Assembly (NCBI RefSeq): GCF_032193805.1
Contig: NZ_JAVBIK010000001.1
Coordinates: 3,431,001 to 3,495,000 of the forward strand
Direction: 5' to 3'
DNA length: 64,000 bases
DNA from: Rhodoferax potami
GTDB taxonomy: Bacteria > Pseudomonadota > Gammaproteobacteria > Burkholderiales > Burkholderiaceae_C
This document shows, piece by piece, positions 22,276-32,550 of this stretch. The notes under the pieces are model-generated. The model made no database searches. It was not told the DNA's origin and was given only the letters and a program-made list of their open reading frames with translations. Within the stretch, counting starts at the first letter, position 1; each line of letters begins with the position of its first letter. Made by a program: the position numbers and the translations under genes.

Positions 22276-24399
22276 ATGCCTGCCTCCAAAAATCCCGTGC
22301 CCCTCGCCGTCGTGGAAAACGATGATTCGGCGCAAGTGCGTACCGGTACCTTTGTCAGTTTCCCGGGGTCGCCTTTTGAGCTGTACCAGCCCTATCCGCC
22401 CGCGGGAGACCAGCCGGAAGCGATTGATCAGCTGGTGAGTGGCGTGGAAGATGGCGAGGTTTTTCAAACCTTGCTGGGCGTGACCGGGTCGGGCAAGACT
22501 TTCACCATGGCGAACGTGATCGCCCGTTTGGGCCGTCCTGCGATCGTGTTTGCTCCAAATAAGACACTTGCTGCCCAGCTGTACAGCGAGTTTCGCGAGT
22601 TCTTTCCGAAGAATGCGGTGGAGTATTTCGTGAGCTACTACGACTACTACCAGCCCGAGGCCTATGTGCCTCAGCGCGACCTCTTTATTGAGAAAGACAG
22701 TGCGATCAACGAGCACATTGAACAAATGCGCCTGAGTTGCACCAAGAGCATCATCGAGCGGCGGGATGTGGTGATTGTGGCGACCGTGTCGGCCATTTAC
22801 GGCATCGGCAAGCCAGAGAGTTACCACCAGATGGTGATGACCCTGCGCACCGGCGACCGTATGGGCCAGCGCGACATGATCGCCCAACTGGTGCGGATGC
22901 AGTACCAGCGCAATGACATGGATTTCAGCCGGGGTGCCTTCCGGGTGCGGGGTGACACCATCGATATCTTTCCGGCTGAGCACAGCGAGATGGCGATCCG
23001 CGTCGAGCTGTTTGACGACGAGATTGAGAGCCTGCAGTTGTTTGACCCGCTGACAGGGCGCATCCGCCAGAAAATCCCCCGCTTTACCGTCTACCCCAGC
23101 AGCCACTATGTCACGCCCCGCGACCAAGTGCTGGCAGCGGTGGAGACTATCAAAACCGAGCTGGCGGGTCGTTTGAAAGAGTTTGTCGGCATGGGCAAGC
23201 TGGTCGAGGCGCAGCGCCTGGAGCAACGCACCCGCTTTGACCTGGAAATGCTCAGCGAGGTGGGGCATTGCAAGGGCATTGAAAACTACTCGCGCCATTT
23301 GAGCGGGTCTGCCCCTGGCGAGCCACCGTCGACCTTGACCGACTATTTGCCCAAAGACGCGATGATGTTTTTGGACGAGAGCCATGTGTTGATCGGTCAA
23401 TTCGGTGGCATGTACAACGGCGACCGCGCTCGTAAAACGACTCTGGTGGAGTACGGATTCCGTTTGCCTAGCGCCTTGGATAACCGGCCGCTCAAGTTTG
23501 AAGAGTTCGAGACCAAAATGCGGCAGGTCGTGTTCGTTTCGGCCACGCCGGCTCAGTGGGAAAACGAGCATGCCGGGCAGGTGGTGGAGCAAGTGGTGCG
23601 CCCCACGGGCTTGGTGGACCCTGAGGTCGAGGTGCGTCCGGCAGGAAGCCAAGTGGACGATGTGCTGCAGGAAATCCGGATCCGGGTCGACAAAAACGAG
23701 CGCGTGTTGATCACGACCCTGACTAAACGGATGGCGGAGCAGCTCACCGATTACCTCACCGATAACGGCGTAAAGGTGCGTTACTTGCATAGCGATGTGG
23801 ACACCGTAGAGCGGGTTGAAATTTTGCGCGACCTGCGTTTGGGTACCTTTGATGTGCTGGTCGGGATCAACTTGCTGCGGGAGGGCTTGGATATCCCGGA
23901 AGTCTCACTGGTCGCAATTCTGGATGCCGATAAAGAAGGCTTTTTGCGCTCCGAGCGCTCATTGATCCAGACCATCGGCCGTGCTGCCCGAAATCTGGAA
24001 GGCAAAGCTATTTTGTATGCCGACAAAATTACGGACTCCATGGCGCGCGCCATCGGCGAAACCGAGCGCCGCCGCAAAAAACAAATCGCCCACAACCTGG
24101 AGCGAGGCATTACGCCCAAAGCCATTGTCAAAAAGGTACGCGACTTGATTGATGGTGTCTACAGCGAAAAAGCGGGCAAAGAGGCCGAGCGCCTGGAGCG
24201 CGATGCCCATCAGCGTGCCCAAGTGGAAGATATGAGCGAGAAGGATGTGTCGCGCGAAATCAAGCGCTTGGAAAAGCTCATGATGGAGCACGCACGCAAT
24301 CTCGAGTTCGAAAAAGCAGCGCGGGTACGCGACCAATTGACCATCCTGAAAGAGCAGGCTTTTGGCGCGCCAGGGACAGACAACATCGTCAATCTGTAA
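22276..24399 (+). CDS. uvrB: Excinuclease ABC subunit B
   Basis: A 707-residue helicase-like subunit of nucleotide excision repair that verifies the lesion after UvrA loading. Walker A is GVTGSGKT near residues 68-76; the beta-hairpin that grips DNA has [12 protein letters not shown]; helicase motifs [18 protein letters not shown] and QTIGRAARN follow; the C-terminal UVR domain that contacts UvrC reads [23 protein letters not shown] 22276 is preferred over the in-frame upstream codon at 22237 because it begins a family-typical short leader. I see no convincing LexA box in the divergent gap. Confidence 0.97.
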   Translation: MPASKNPVPLAVVENDDSAQVRTGTFVSFPGSPFELYQPYPPAGDQPEAIDQLVSGVEDGEVFQTLLGVTGSGKTFTMANVIARLGRPAIVFAPNKTLAAQLYSEFREFFPKNAVEYFVSYYDYYQPEAYVPQRDLFIEKDSAINEHIEQMRLSCTKSIIERRDVVIVATVSAIYGIGKPESYHQMVMTLRTGDRMGQRDMIAQLVRMQYQRNDMDFSRGAFRVRGDTIDIFPAEHSEMAIRVELFDDEIESLQLFDPLTGRIRQKIPRFTVYPSSHYVTPRDQVLAAVETIKTELAGRLKEFVGMGKLVEAQRLEQRTRFDLEMLSEVGHCKGIENYSRHLSGSAPGEPPSTLTDYLPKDAMMFLDESHVLIGQFGGMYNGDRARKTTLVEYGFRLPSALDNRPLKFEEFETKMRQVVFVSATPAQWENEHAGQVVEQVVRPTGLVDPEVEVRPAGSQVDDVLQEIRIRVDKNERVLITTLTKRMAEQLTDYLTDNGVKVRYLHSDVDTVERVEILRDLRLGTFDVLVGINLLREGLDIPEVSLVAILDADKEGFLRSERSLIQTIGRAARNLEGKAILYADKITDSMARAIGETERRRKKQIAHNLERGITPKAIVKKVRDLIDGVYSEKAGKEAERLERDAHQRAQVEDMSEKDVSREIKRLEKLMMEHARNLEFEKAARVRDQLTILKEQAFGAPGTDNIVNL

Positions 24400-24414
24400 A
24401 GTTGATTATTTCTA

Positions 24415-24448
24415 TCGGGTAAATAGACTGGCCAGTCTGCTTACCCGA
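24415..24448. repeat. Nested inverted repeat between uvrB and iscR
   Basis: Outer arms TCGGGTAA and TTACCCGA (24415-24422 and 24441-24448) flank the 14-bp palindrome AGACTGGCCAGTCT (24425-24438). It could be the uvrB terminator, without a clear T-run, or a protein-binding site just upstream of the iscR promoter. Confidence 0.7.
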
Positions 24449-24468
24449 CTGATATGCGGGGTTTAGTG

Positions 24469-24495
24469 CTATACTTGAGTCCGCTAGTCAACAAC
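24469..24495 (+). promoter_or_regulatory. iscR promoter -10 with overlapping IscR type-1 box
   Basis: TATACT at 24469-24474 is a good -10 hexamer. The overlapping dyad ATACTTGAGT, CCGCT, AGTCAACAAC (24471-24495) closely follows the E. coli type-1 IscR consensus (ATA, pyrimidines, GACT-like, 5 bp, AGTC, purines). This implies autorepression of the isc operon by [2Fe-2S]-IscR. Confidence 0.7.
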
Positions 24496-24516
24496 CCTGC
24501 CACCAAGGAGCAAGCG

Positions 24517-25053
24517 ATGCGTCTCACCACCAAAGGCCGTTTTGCGGTCACCGCGATGATCGATCTGGGCCTGCGTCAAAGCTCAGGGCCTGTGACTCTG
24601 GCTGCGATCAGCCAGCGCCAACAAATTTCCCTCTCTTACCTTGAGCAGTTGTTCGGCAAGCTGCGTCGCCACGATTTGGTAGAGTCCACCCGCGGCCCCG
24701 GCGGCGGTTACACCTTGGCCCGCAAGGCGTCTGACATTACCGTGGCAGAGATCATTACGTCGGTAGACGAGCCGATCGACGCCACCCAATGCAGCGGCAA
24801 AGAGAACTGCTTGGGCGAAGGCGCCCGCTGCATGACGCACGACCTCTGGGCCTCTTTGAATACCCGCATGGTGGAGTTTTTGGATTCAGTCACCTTGCAA
24901 AAGCTGGTGGATGATCAACTCGCCAAGGGTTTGCAAATCGAAGACAAGCCGAGCATCAAGCGCGCAATTTCTGCAATGCCAGTGGTTAAGCCGATCCGGG
25001 TGAATGCGCCGAATTCGGTGTTCGCCTTGGGCAATGCTTTCTCTAAATCCTGA
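24517..25053 (+). CDS. iscR: Iron-sulfur cluster regulator IscR (Rrf2 family)
   Basis: A 178-residue Rrf2-type winged-helix regulator. It starts [20 protein letters not shown] and has the recognition helix region [19 protein letters not shown]. The three cluster-binding Cys are at residues 92, 98 and 105 (QCSGKENC then GARC); spacing before the third is one residue longer than in E. coli. ATG 24517 follows AAGGAG. With a [2Fe-2S] cluster it should repress its own operon through the box just upstream. First gene of the isc operon. Confidence 0.95.
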   Translation: MRLTTKGRFAVTAMIDLGLRQSSGPVTLAAISQRQQISLSYLEQLFGKLRRHDLVESTRGPGGGYTLARKASDITVAEIITSVDEPIDATQCSGKENCLGEGARCMTHDLWASLNTRMVEFLDSVTLQKLVDDQLAKGLQIEDKPSIKRAISAMPVVKPIRVNAPNSVFALGNAFSKS

Positions 25054-25083
25054 TTTTTTACTGCAGCCAGCACTGAGCCAGCT

Positions 25084-26304
25084 ATGGACACAACACCTCA
25101 TTTCCCGATTTACATGGACTACAGCGCAACCAACCCCTGCGACGAGCGGGTGGTGGATGCCATGGTCCCTTGGCTGCGTAACCATTTTGGCAATCCGGCA
25201 TCCAGGAGCCACGCCTGGGGCTGGGAGGCCGAAGCGGCTGTCGAAAAGGCACGCGAGCAAGTCGCATCCTTGATCGGTGCGGATCCTCGTGAAATCGTCT
25301 GGACCTCGGGTGCTACCGAGTCCAACAACCTTGCGATCAAAGGTGCCGCGCAGTTCTACAAGACCAAAGGCAAGCACATCATCACGGTGAAAACCGAGCA
25401 CAAGGCGGTGCTGGATACCTGCCGGGAGCTGGAGCGCCAAGGGTTTGAAGTCACCTACCTTGATGTGCAGGACGATGGTTTGGTTAACCTCGATACATTC
25501 AAAGCCGCCATCCGCCCCGATACCATTCTGGCGAGTGTGATGTTTGTGAATAACGAGATCGGCGTGATCCAGGATGTCGTGGCTTTGGGCAACGCGTGCC
25601 GCGAAAAAGGCGTGATTTTCCATGTGGATGCAGCACAGGCTACCGGCCGCGTGGACATTGACATGACCCAGTTGCCCATCGATTTGATGAGCCTGACCTC
25701 CCACAAGACTTACGGCCCTAAGGGTATTGGTGCCTTGTTTGTTCGTCGCAAGCCGCGCATCCGTCTGGAAGCCCAAATGCACGGCGGTGGCCATGAGCGC
25801 GGTATGCGCAGTGGCACCTTGCCTACCCACCAGATCGTGGGCATGGGCGAGGCGTACGCCATTGCGAAGGCCGAGATGCATGAAGAAAACAAGCGTATCA
25901 AGGCCCTGCATGACCGCATGTTGGCTGGCTTGGAAGGCATTGAGCAGGTCTTTATCAACGGCCACAAAGAAAAGCGCGTTCCGCATAACTTGAACATGAG
26001 CTTCAACTATGTGGAAGGCGAGTCCCTGATCATGGGTATCAAAGGCTTGGCAGTCTCCAGTGGTTCGGCTTGTACTTCCGCATCCTTGGAGCCCAGCTAT
26101 GTGTTGCGCGCTCTGGGCCGCAGCGATGAATTGGCGCACAGCAGCTTGCGTATGACGATTGGCCGATGGACCACCGAGGCAGACATCGACTATGCGGTCG
26201 ACACTATCAAGCAAAACGTGGCCAAGCTGCGTGATTTGAGCCCGCTGTGGGACATGTACAAAGAAGGTATTGACCTGTCCACTATCCAGTGGGCGGCGCA
26301 CTGA
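25084..26304 (+). CDS. iscS: Cysteine desulfurase IscS
   Basis: A 406-residue PLP enzyme that takes sulfur from cysteine and passes it as persulfide to IscU. Signatures: YMDYSATNP at the N-terminus, [14 protein letters not shown], the PLP Lys in [17 protein letters not shown], and the mobile catalytic-loop Cys in [20 protein letters not shown]. Typical group-I length. It follows iscR by 30 bp and precedes iscU. Confidence 0.97.
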   Translation: MDTTPHFPIYMDYSATNPCDERVVDAMVPWLRNHFGNPASRSHAWGWEAEAAVEKAREQVASLIGADPREIVWTSGATESNNLAIKGAAQFYKTKGKHIITVKTEHKAVLDTCRELERQGFEVTYLDVQDDGLVNLDTFKAAIRPDTILASVMFVNNEIGVIQDVVALGNACREKGVIFHVDAAQATGRVDIDMTQLPIDLMSLTSHKTYGPKGIGALFVRRKPRIRLEAQMHGGGHERGMRSGTLPTHQIVGMGEAYAIAKAEMHEENKRIKALHDRMLAGLEGIEQVFINGHKEKRVPHNLNMSFNYVEGESLIMGIKGLAVSSGSACTSASLEPSYVLRALGRSDELAHSSLRMTIGRWTTEADIDYAVDTIKQNVAKLRDLSPLWDMYKEGIDLSTIQWAAH

Positions 26305-26326
26305 TCAAAGTTACGAGGTATAGCAA

Positions 26327-26713
26327 ATGGCATATTCAGACAAAGTCGTTGATCACTACGAAAACCCCCGCAACGTAGGCTCCTTTGACAAGGGCGATGA
26401 CTCGGTGGGTACTGGCATGGTGGGTGCGCCCGCCTGTGGTGACGTGATGAAATTGCAAATCAAGGTGAACGCCGAGACCGGTGTGATCGAAGATGCACGA
26501 TTCAAAACCTACGGATGCGGTTCTGCGATTGCGTCCAGCTCCCTCGTTACCGAATGGGTCAAAGGCAAAACGCTGGACGAGGCTGCTGCCCTGAAAAACA
26601 GCCAGATCGCTGAAGAATTAGCGCTTCCACCGGTCAAAATCCATTGCTCGATCCTTGCGGAAGATGCGATCAAAGCAGCCGTGGATGACTACAAGAAAAA
26701 GCACCTGAACTGA
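26327..26713 (+). CDS. iscU: Fe-S cluster scaffold IscU
   Basis: A 128-residue scaffold on which [2Fe-2S] and [4Fe-4S] clusters are assembled. The three ligand Cys are in [19 protein letters not shown] and [10 protein letters not shown]. The LPPVK sequence recognised by the chaperone HscA is present just before the third Cys. Second structural partner of IscS in the operon. Confidence 0.97.
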   Translation: MAYSDKVVDHYENPRNVGSFDKGDDSVGTGMVGAPACGDVMKLQIKVNAETGVIEDARFKTYGCGSAIASSSLVTEWVKGKTLDEAAALKNSQIAEELALPPVKIHCSILAEDAIKAAVDDYKKKHLN

Positions 26714-26714
26714 T

Positions 26715-27038
26715 ATGGCCGTCACCCTGACAGAGGCCGCTGCACGCCACGTGACCCGCTACCTGACCAAACGTGGAAAGGGCGTGGGGGTGCGCTTGGG
26801 CGTAAAGACCACAGGCTGCTCCGGACTGGCGTATCAGTTGGAGTACGTGGATGAGTTGGCGCCGGAAGATATCGTGTTTGAAGGCCATGGCGTGAAAGTC
26901 CTGGTCGATCCCAAGAGCTTTGCCTACATTGACGGTACACAGCTGGATTTTGTCCGAGAGGGTTTGAACGAAGGTTTTCGCTTCAATAACCCCAACGAGC
27001 GCGACAAGTGCGGGTGTGGTGAGTCCTTCCGAGTGTGA
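26715..27038 (+). CDS. iscA: A-type Fe-S carrier IscA
   Basis: A 107-residue A-type carrier with the conserved Cys in [12 protein letters not shown] and the C-terminal CGCGESF pair. It delivers clusters from IscU to target apoproteins. It starts two bases after the iscU stop, and its own stop overlaps the hscB start as GTGA. Confidence 0.97.
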   Translation: MAVTLTEAAARHVTRYLTKRGKGVGVRLGVKTTGCSGLAYQLEYVDELAPEDIVFEGHGVKVLVDPKSFAYIDGTQLDFVREGLNEGFRFNNPNERDKCGCGESFRV

Positions 27039-27550
27039 ACCTGCAAGACGATGACTTTGCCCTCTTCGGTTTGACGAGGGCGTTCGCGCAGGATCGTGCA
27101 TCCATCGATGCGCGCTGGAAGGAGCTTCAAAGGGAAGCCCACCCGGATAAATTTGCGTCTCATGGCCCTGCAGCCCAGCGAGTGGCGTTGCAATGGTCCG
27201 TTAGGATTAATGAGGCCTACCAGCGCTTAAAAGATCCCCTCAAGCGTGCTGCCTACTTGTGTGAGTTGGCCGGCAAGCCCATTCAGGCGCACAGCAATAC
27301 CGCCATGCCCGCTGCATTTCTCATGCAGCAGATGGAGTGGCGGGAAGCGCTGGATGATGCAGACGGCGCACGCGCGCTGGAGGCGCTACTGGCTGAAGTG
27401 CAACAAAGCCGGCATGAGCTGCTGGGCGCCTGCGAGACTGCGTTGGATCAAACAAAAGACTTTGAAGCCGCGGTGAGTCACGTGCGGGCTTTGATGTTTA
27501 TCGATAAGTTCGCGCTCGACCTGCATCAGCGTTTAGATCAATTTGAATAG
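27035..27550 (+). CDS. hscB: Co-chaperone HscB (J-domain)
   Basis: A 171-residue J-protein. The N-terminal J-domain keeps the HPD motif ([12 protein letters not shown]) that stimulates HscA ATPase; the C-terminal three-helix bundle binds IscU. Translation starts at GTG 27035, overlapping the iscA stop by four bases. Confidence 0.95.
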   Translation: MNLQDDDFALFGLTRAFAQDRASIDARWKELQREAHPDKFASHGPAAQRVALQWSVRINEAYQRLKDPLKRAAYLCELAGKPIQAHSNTAMPAAFLMQQMEWREALDDADGARALEALLAEVQQSRHELLGACETALDQTKDFEAAVSHVRALMFIDKFALDLHQRLDQFE

Positions 27551-27561
27551 TGTGAGATGTC

Positions 27562-29418
27562 ATGGCGCTTTTGCAAATTTCAGAACCCGGCCAATCCCCC
27601 AATCCGCATGAGCGCCGTATCGCTGTCGGTATTGATTTAGGGACCACCCACTCTCTGGTGGCCGCGGTGCGCAGCGGTGTGGCGGAGTGCCTGCCTGACG
27701 CGCAGGGCCGGGTGGTGTTGCCCAGTGTGGTGCGCTATCTGGATGCTGATCGCCGACAGATCGGCTTTGACGCCTTGTCGAATCAAACCACCGACCCTGG
27801 AAACACAATTGCATCGGCCAAGCGTCTGATGGGGCGCGGTTTTGCGGATATTGCGCACGCCGACAAGCTGCCGTTTGCCTTGGTGAACGAGCCCGGGATG
27901 GCAAGAATACGCACGATTGCAGGGGTGAAGAGTCCGGTGGAAGTCAGTGCGGAGATCCTGGCGACCTTGCGGTTTCGGGCTGAAGACAGCTTCAATGACG
28001 ACATTTACGGTGCAGTCATCACGGTGCCGGCGTATTTTGATGATGCGCAGCGCCAAGCCACCAAAGACGCAGCCCAACTTGCGGGCCTGAATGTCTTGCG
28101 CTTGATCAACGAGCCTACTGCGGCCGCCATTGCGTATGGTCTGGACAACGCCTCGGAAGGGGTCTACGCCATTTATGACTTGGGCGGTGGTACCTTCGAT
28201 GTTTCCATTCTTCGTTTGTCGCAAGGCGTTTTTGAAGTGTTGGCCACCGGCGGCGACTCTGCGCTGGGGGGCGATGACTACGATCGCGCATTGGCGGAGT
28301 GGTTGCTGCAAACTTCCGGCCTTGCAGCCCCCACTCCTGAGGACCAGGCGGTGTTGATGGCAGAAGCGCGGTCTTGCAAAGAGGCTTTGTCGGCTGAAGA
28401 AATCGCTAGCGTGGAAGTGGATCTGTCTGCAGGCGCTATCGATCTGGGTGTCCGGCGCGAGGATTTCGAGGCGGCTACCAAAGACCTGACGGCGCGTACC
28501 TTGCAAGCTGTGCGCAAGGCTTTACGGGATGCGTCGCTCAGCAAAGAAGATGTGCAGGGCGTGGTGCTGGTGGGCGGCTCTACGCGCATGCCCCAGATCA
28601 AGGCTGCTGTGCAGGCCTTTTTTGGTCAAGAGCCGTTGACCAATTTGAATCCGGATGAGGTGGTGGCGCTGGGTGCCGCCATTCAGGCCAACCAGCTGGC
28701 AGGCAACAACCCCGGTGGAGATTTGTTGCTGCTGGACGTGATCCCTTTGTCGTTGGGTGTGGAAACTATGGGGGGCTTGGTCGAGCGCATTGTGCCGCGC
28801 AACCAAACCATCCCTACCGCCATGGCGCAGGACTTCACAACCTACAAAGACGGCCAGACCGCGTTGGCCTTGCATGTCGTCCAGGGCGAGCGGGACCTCG
28901 TCGCCGATTGCCGCAGCCTGGCCCGGTTTGAGCTGCGCGGCATTCCCCCCATGGCAGCGGGCGCAGCCCGCATCCGGGTGACCTTCACCGTGGATGCTGA
29001 CGGCTTGTTGAACGTCTCTGCCAAAGAGCAAGTGAGCGGTGTGGAAGCCCGGATTGATGTGAAGCCGTCTTACGGTCTCACTGATGATCAAATTGCCGCC
29101 ATGCTCAAAGACAGCTTTGTCACTGCCGAGGCCGATATGCGAGCCCGCGCCTTGGTGGAAGCCCGGGTGGACGCCGACCGTCTGATCTTGGCGACTCGCA
29201 GTGCCTTGGATGCAGACGGTGAACTGCTCAATGCCGCAGAGCGCACTGTCATTGATGCCGCAATTGCCGAAGTGACCGCTGCCACGCAGGTCACCGATCC
29301 TGCCGTTATTGAAACCGCGATCAAGGCGCTGGCCGATGTGACTGAGCCCTTTGCCGCCATGCGGATGAACAAGGGTATTTCACAAGCGTTGGCCGGCAAA
29401 AGCATTGAATCCATTTGA
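27562..29418 (+). CDS. hscA: Fe-S chaperone HscA (Hsp70 family)
   Basis: A 618-residue specialised Hsp70 that releases clusters from IscU by binding LPPVK. The ATPase domain shows [42 protein letters not shown] and [11 protein letters not shown]; the substrate-binding domain follows with [12 protein letters not shown]. Length fits HscA (about 616-620) rather than DnaK. In operon with hscB and fdx. Confidence 0.96.
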   Translation: MALLQISEPGQSPNPHERRIAVGIDLGTTHSLVAAVRSGVAECLPDAQGRVVLPSVVRYLDADRRQIGFDALSNQTTDPGNTIASAKRLMGRGFADIAHADKLPFALVNEPGMARIRTIAGVKSPVEVSAEILATLRFRAEDSFNDDIYGAVITVPAYFDDAQRQATKDAAQLAGLNVLRLINEPTAAAIAYGLDNASEGVYAIYDLGGGTFDVSILRLSQGVFEVLATGGDSALGGDDYDRALAEWLLQTSGLAAPTPEDQAVLMAEARSCKEALSAEEIASVEVDLSAGAIDLGVRREDFEAATKDLTARTLQAVRKALRDASLSKEDVQGVVLVGGSTRMPQIKAAVQAFFGQEPLTNLNPDEVVALGAAIQANQLAGNNPGGDLLLLDVIPLSLGVETMGGLVERIVPRNQTIPTAMAQDFTTYKDGQTALALHVVQGERDLVADCRSLARFELRGIPPMAAGAARIRVTFTVDADGLLNVSAKEQVSGVEARIDVKPSYGLTDDQIAAMLKDSFVTAEADMRARALVEARVDADRLILATRSALDADGELLNAAERTVIDAAIAEVTAATQVTDPAVIETAIKALADVTEPFAAMRMNKGISQALAGKSIESI

Positions 29419-29430
29419 AGTGAACTGACC

Positions 29431-29769
29431 ATGCCTATCATCAAAATCCTGCCGCACCCTGAGTATTGCCCTGAAGGGGTTGAGTTAAGAGCGGCGCCCG
29501 GCACTTCCATTTGCGAGGCGCTGCTGGAAAACGGTATCCAGATTGAACATGCGTGCGACATGAGCTGCGCCTGTACCACCTGCCACGTGATCGTGCGCGA
29601 AGGTTTGCAAAGCTTGAATGCGGCAGAAGAAACCGAAGAAGACCTGTTGGACCGCGCTTGGGGCTTGGAGCCACAGTCCCGATTGAGTTGCCAGGCTTAC
29701 CTGGCGCAGCAAGACCTGGTGGTGCAGATTCCCAAATACACCATCAACCACGCCCGCGAAAACCACTGA
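29431..29769 (+). CDS. fdx: ISC-type [2Fe-2S] ferredoxin
   Basis: A 112-residue adrenodoxin-type ferredoxin that supplies electrons for cluster assembly on IscU. Cluster ligands are in EHACDMSCACTTCHV and the distal SCQAYL. It is the last gene of the isc cluster; iscX, present in E. coli, is absent. Confidence 0.96.
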   Translation: MPIIKILPHPEYCPEGVELRAAPGTSICEALLENGIQIEHACDMSCACTTCHVIVREGLQSLNAAEETEEDLLDRAWGLEPQSRLSCQAYLAQQDLVVQIPKYTINHARENH

Positions 29770-29777
29770 GACAGACC

Positions 29778-30488
29778 ATGCGCCAGATTGTTCTCGACAC
29801 GGAAACCACCGGTTTTTACGCCAACCATCCGGACCATCCGGACCGCATGGTGGAAATCGGCTGCGTGGAACTCGTCAACCGCAAGCTCACCGGGAACAAC
29901 CTGCACTTTTACCTGAACCCGGGGCGGGACAGTGATGAAGGTGCGTTGCGGGTCCACGGGCTGACAACCCAGTTTTTGAGCGATAAGCCCCGCTTTGAGG
30001 AAATTGCCCAAGAGTTGGTGGACTATGTAGCGGGCGCCGAAATCATCATCCACAACGCGCCTTTTGACCTGTCCTTTCTGGACATGGAGCTCAAGCGCAC
30101 GGGCAGGAAGCCGTTCAAGAGTTTTGTCGGCAGTGTCTTGGACACCTTGGTGATGGCCAAGGAAATGTTTCCGGGCAAACGCAACAGCCTGGATGCTTTG
30201 TGCGATCGTTTGGAAGTAGACAACTCCGGGCGCACCCTGCACGGGGCGCTCTTAGATGCAGAGCTGTTGGCCGACGTTTACATCAACATGACCCGGGGCC
30301 AAGATGCCTTGTTGATGGAGAGTAGCGATACCCAAGAGCCCGGCTTGGTAGTGGAGCAGTTGGACTTGCGCAGCATGCAACTGCCAGTCCTGGAAGCGAA
30401 TGCCCAAGAAATGGCCGCGCACGATGATGTTTTGGCCCAGTTGGACAAATCTAGTGGCGGAAAAACGGTCTGGAAGCAAATGGCCTAA
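29778..30488 (+). CDS. dnaQ: DNA polymerase III epsilon subunit, 3'-5' proofreading exonuclease
   Basis: A 236-residue DEDDh exonuclease. Motif I is LDTETTG, motif II HNAPFDLSFLDME, and motif III HGALLDAELLADVY with the catalytic His and Asp. The C-terminal tail that contacts the polymerase alpha subunit is shorter and less conserved. The ATG at 29778 is chosen because the family starts MRQIVLDTETTG; upstream coding would overlap fdx. Confidence 0.95.
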   Translation: MRQIVLDTETTGFYANHPDHPDRMVEIGCVELVNRKLTGNNLHFYLNPGRDSDEGALRVHGLTTQFLSDKPRFEEIAQELVDYVAGAEIIIHNAPFDLSFLDMELKRTGRKPFKSFVGSVLDTLVMAKEMFPGKRNSLDALCDRLEVDNSGRTLHGALLDAELLADVYINMTRGQDALLMESSDTQEPGLVVEQLDLRSMQLPVLEANAQEMAAHDDVLAQLDKSSGGKTVWKQMA

Positions 30489-30497
30489 AAAATGGTA

Positions 30498-30503
30498 TAT
30501 AAT
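30498..30503 (+). promoter_or_regulatory. -10 element (TATAAT) of the tRNA-Val gene
   Basis: A perfect TATAAT lies 34 bases before the mature tRNA 5' end. I do not see a good -35 hexamer at standard spacing. Confidence 0.55.
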
Positions 30504-30537
30504 TTGAGGCTTCCTTGATACGGGATCACAGTTTCAA

Positions 30538-30612
30538 GGGCGATTAGCTCAGGGGTAGAGCACTGCATTCACACTGCAGGGGTCGCAAGTTCGAAACTTG
30601 CATCGCCCACCA
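30538..30612 (+). tRNA. tRNA-Val (anticodon CAC)
   Basis: A 75-base cloverleaf with encoded CCA. Acceptor stem GGGCGAT pairs with ATCGCCC; D-arm GCTC/GAGC; anticodon stem CTGCA/TGCAG with loop TTCACAC, giving anticodon CAC (codon GUG); T-arm GCAAG/CTTGC with TTCGAAA. The discriminator base is A. Confidence 0.96.
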
Positions 30613-30615
30613 GAT

Positions 30616-30650
30616 AAAAAGCCTTCCAAGTTCGCTTGGAAGGCTTTTTT
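30616..30650 (+). terminator. Rho-independent terminator after tRNA-Val
   Basis: AAAAGCCTTCCAAG, loop TTCG, CTTGGAAGGC and six T form a strong hairpin with a UUCG-type tetraloop. The A-rich left arm makes it potentially bidirectional. Confidence 0.93.
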
Positions 30651-30672
30651 GTTTGTCTGAGCAGCGTGGGGG

Positions 30673-31359
30673 CTAGGCCCCGGTGTTCACCAAATAGTGT
30701 AGTCGCACGATGTCCTCGGCGCTCAGTTGCTGAAACGCCAATCCCACAATCCAATGGTCGAGGCCCGTAGGGCGGCTGTGATGGCATATTTTGGCTTGCA
30801 GCTCCAGCTGGACGAGTGTGGGCCCCGTCTGGGCCACCAGCTTCCAGGCGATGGTATCGCCCACACTTCCCAAAGCCTCCGCGCTCAGAACCATGGAGCC
30901 GTAGGGGCTCAAATCCGCCAGGGTGACAGGGCGGAATGCACCCTCCGATGCGCTGCGCACCTCCGCAGGCCAAGCAACTTTGGTCCGCATGGACTGGCGC
31001 ACCCGTTTAGCATCGACTTGCGCAGGGTAGGCCAGCAACGCGTAGGCAAACGGCGCCTCAAAAGTCTGCAAGACTTTGCTGATGAAAGAAAACTCGTACT
31101 GCCCCGTGAAGCCTCGCACGATGCAAATCTCGCCAGTGGTCAGCCCGGTTTGCACCGCATCCGAGTTGGCAGGCCCGACCATCACGCCCTTGCCCTCGAT
31201 CGCACCAAAAAACTGGGCCTCTGTTTTGCTGGTGCCCTCTACCAAGCGCCGAGTCTGCAACGCCATTCCGGAGCGCAGGCCCAGTTGGCGCAGCGGCAGG
31301 CGTAGAAATTCGGGGGTATCGCCGGGGGTGGTGGCCTGGGGGGTCATGTCAGGTGTCAT
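30673..31359 (-). CDS. YcgR-like flagellar brake protein with PilZ domain
   Basis: A 228-residue two-domain protein: an N-terminal YcgR-type domain (residues about 25-110, GEICIVRGFTGQYEFSFIS) and a C-terminal PilZ domain with the RxxxR c-di-GMP motif (RQSMRTKVAWPAEV) and the DLSPYGS loop, near the canonical D/NxSxxG. Such proteins bind c-di-GMP and slow flagella or tune other surface processes. ATG 31359 is preferred because it overlaps the stop of the upstream hydrolase gene as ATGA. Confidence 0.8.
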   Translation of the reverse strand: MTPDMTPQATTPGDTPEFLRLPLRQLGLRSGMALQTRRLVEGTSKTEAQFFGAIEGKGVMVGPANSDAVQTGLTTGEICIVRGFTGQYEFSFISKVLQTFEAPFAYALLAYPAQVDAKRVRQSMRTKVAWPAEVRSASEGAFRPVTLADLSPYGSMVLSAEALGSVGDTIAWKLVAQTGPTLVQLELQAKICHHSRPTGLDHWIVGLAFQQLSAEDIVRLHYLVNTGA

Positions 31360-32411
31360 GGTGCAAGCGGGCCGAGTGTGGCGACCCATTGAAGAATGCT
31401 TTGTGCCATAGAGGCGGTGGCTGCCGGGGCCCGGATCTCGCCTGCCAGCACATGCTGGCCTTTGGCTTCGCTGTAGTCGACCTTTACCAAGTGTTTGTTG
31501 CTTGAACTGAAGCGGTCCAACGCAGCTTGCGAGAGGCGGGGTTCTACCGTTTTGTCGTCGACGCTGTACAGCATCATGACGGGCGCTGAGAAGCGCTCCA
31601 GCGGGCTCTCACGGGTGGCTTTGACCAGCGCCATCATGGGAAACAGGCTGCGGGTAGGGTAGCTGCTGGTCCAGGCTTGGCTTTCAGCATCGCTGGCGGG
31701 CGTGTGGGTACGCTCTTGGCCCAGTAAGGCAAAAGCGATCTGGTGGCCCCATGGGCCGTTGATCAGATCTGCGCGCTCGTCTTTAGGCCCGAAGTTGGGG
31801 GATACAAACACATGTCCGGCTACACCGGTTTTGGGGCCGTTGACTTCGAGCCAGGTCGCCAGCGTTGCACCGGTAGAGCAGCTGATGACCAACACCCGAT
31901 CGCCCAACTGACGCCCGATATTCAGCGCTTCTTGGGCGTCTGCCAGCCAGTCTTGCACCTTGGTCTCGCCCATGGTAAAGCTGGGCACGCCATGGCCCGT
32001 CAGACGGGGGTAGAACACGTTGGCGCCCAGACCCTGCGCCACTTGTCCGGTGAGGGGGGCGGTTTCCAGCCTGCTGGCAGAGAAACCGTGCAGGTAGACC
32101 ACAGCCCTCGGTGTTTTCTGGCCGGGGCTTTTCGCCCAAACGATGCCCTTGGCATTACCGGCCTTGATACCGGGCACGGTGGCCTCTTGTGCCGCTATCC
32201 AGGTATCCAAAGCGGCCAAGTCCCGGGGAGCTTGGGCGCGCGGTGTCGCTGTTGAGGCGCCAAATTCGTTGCGGGGGCCCACCAGATAGACCGCCACCAG
32301 CACGGCCAAAACAGCCAGTGTCCCGGTGATCCCTTTGAACCAACCTTGCCTGGCAAAAGCAGGAACCACGGCCGTTGCGGCTCGATGGGCTGATGGATGA
32401 GCAGGCTTCAA
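31356..32411 (-). CDS. Membrane-anchored alpha/beta hydrolase
   Basis: A 351-residue protein with one N-terminal membrane segment (GITGTLAVLAVLVAVYLVG) and an extracytoplasmic alpha/beta hydrolase. The oxyanion region is VVYLHGFSASR, the nucleophile elbow ISCSTGATLA (Cys-Ser-Thr, Ser likely catalytic) and the late His is in GQHVLAG. The TTG at 32411 is chosen because AGGAG lies eight bases upstream; further open reading to 32891 is antisense to the next gene. Substrate unknown. It is coupled to the PilZ gene by an ATGA overlap. Confidence 0.75.
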   Translation of the reverse strand: MKPAHPSAHRAATAVVPAFARQGWFKGITGTLAVLAVLVAVYLVGPRNEFGASTATPRAQAPRDLAALDTWIAAQEATVPGIKAGNAKGIVWAKSPGQKTPRAVVYLHGFSASRLETAPLTGQVAQGLGANVFYPRLTGHGVPSFTMGETKVQDWLADAQEALNIGRQLGDRVLVISCSTGATLATWLEVNGPKTGVAGHVFVSPNFGPKDERADLINGPWGHQIAFALLGQERTHTPASDAESQAWTSSYPTRSLFPMMALVKATRESPLERFSAPVMMLYSVDDKTVEPRLSQAALDRFSSSNKHLVKVDYSEAKGQHVLAGEIRAPAATASMAQSILQWVATLGPLAP

Positions 32412-32550
32412 GAAAAGGTCTCCTGGGTACTGGGGGAGCTCGCGGCGTCGGAAATGCCCCGTCAGATCCGCGCTTTTGTCAGGGTCAGAACAGCGTTGCG
32501 TCGATAAGATAGTACAACGGCTCCTCGTTGGCCGGACTGAAGGAGTTACG

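Noticed and set aside
22243..23790. Long open frame antisense to uvrB (515 codons)
   Set aside because: Mirror of uvrB codon bias; His- and Arg-rich, no domain.
24886..26301. Long open frame antisense to iscR/iscS
   Set aside because: Runs across two genuine genes and an intergenic gap with no family match.
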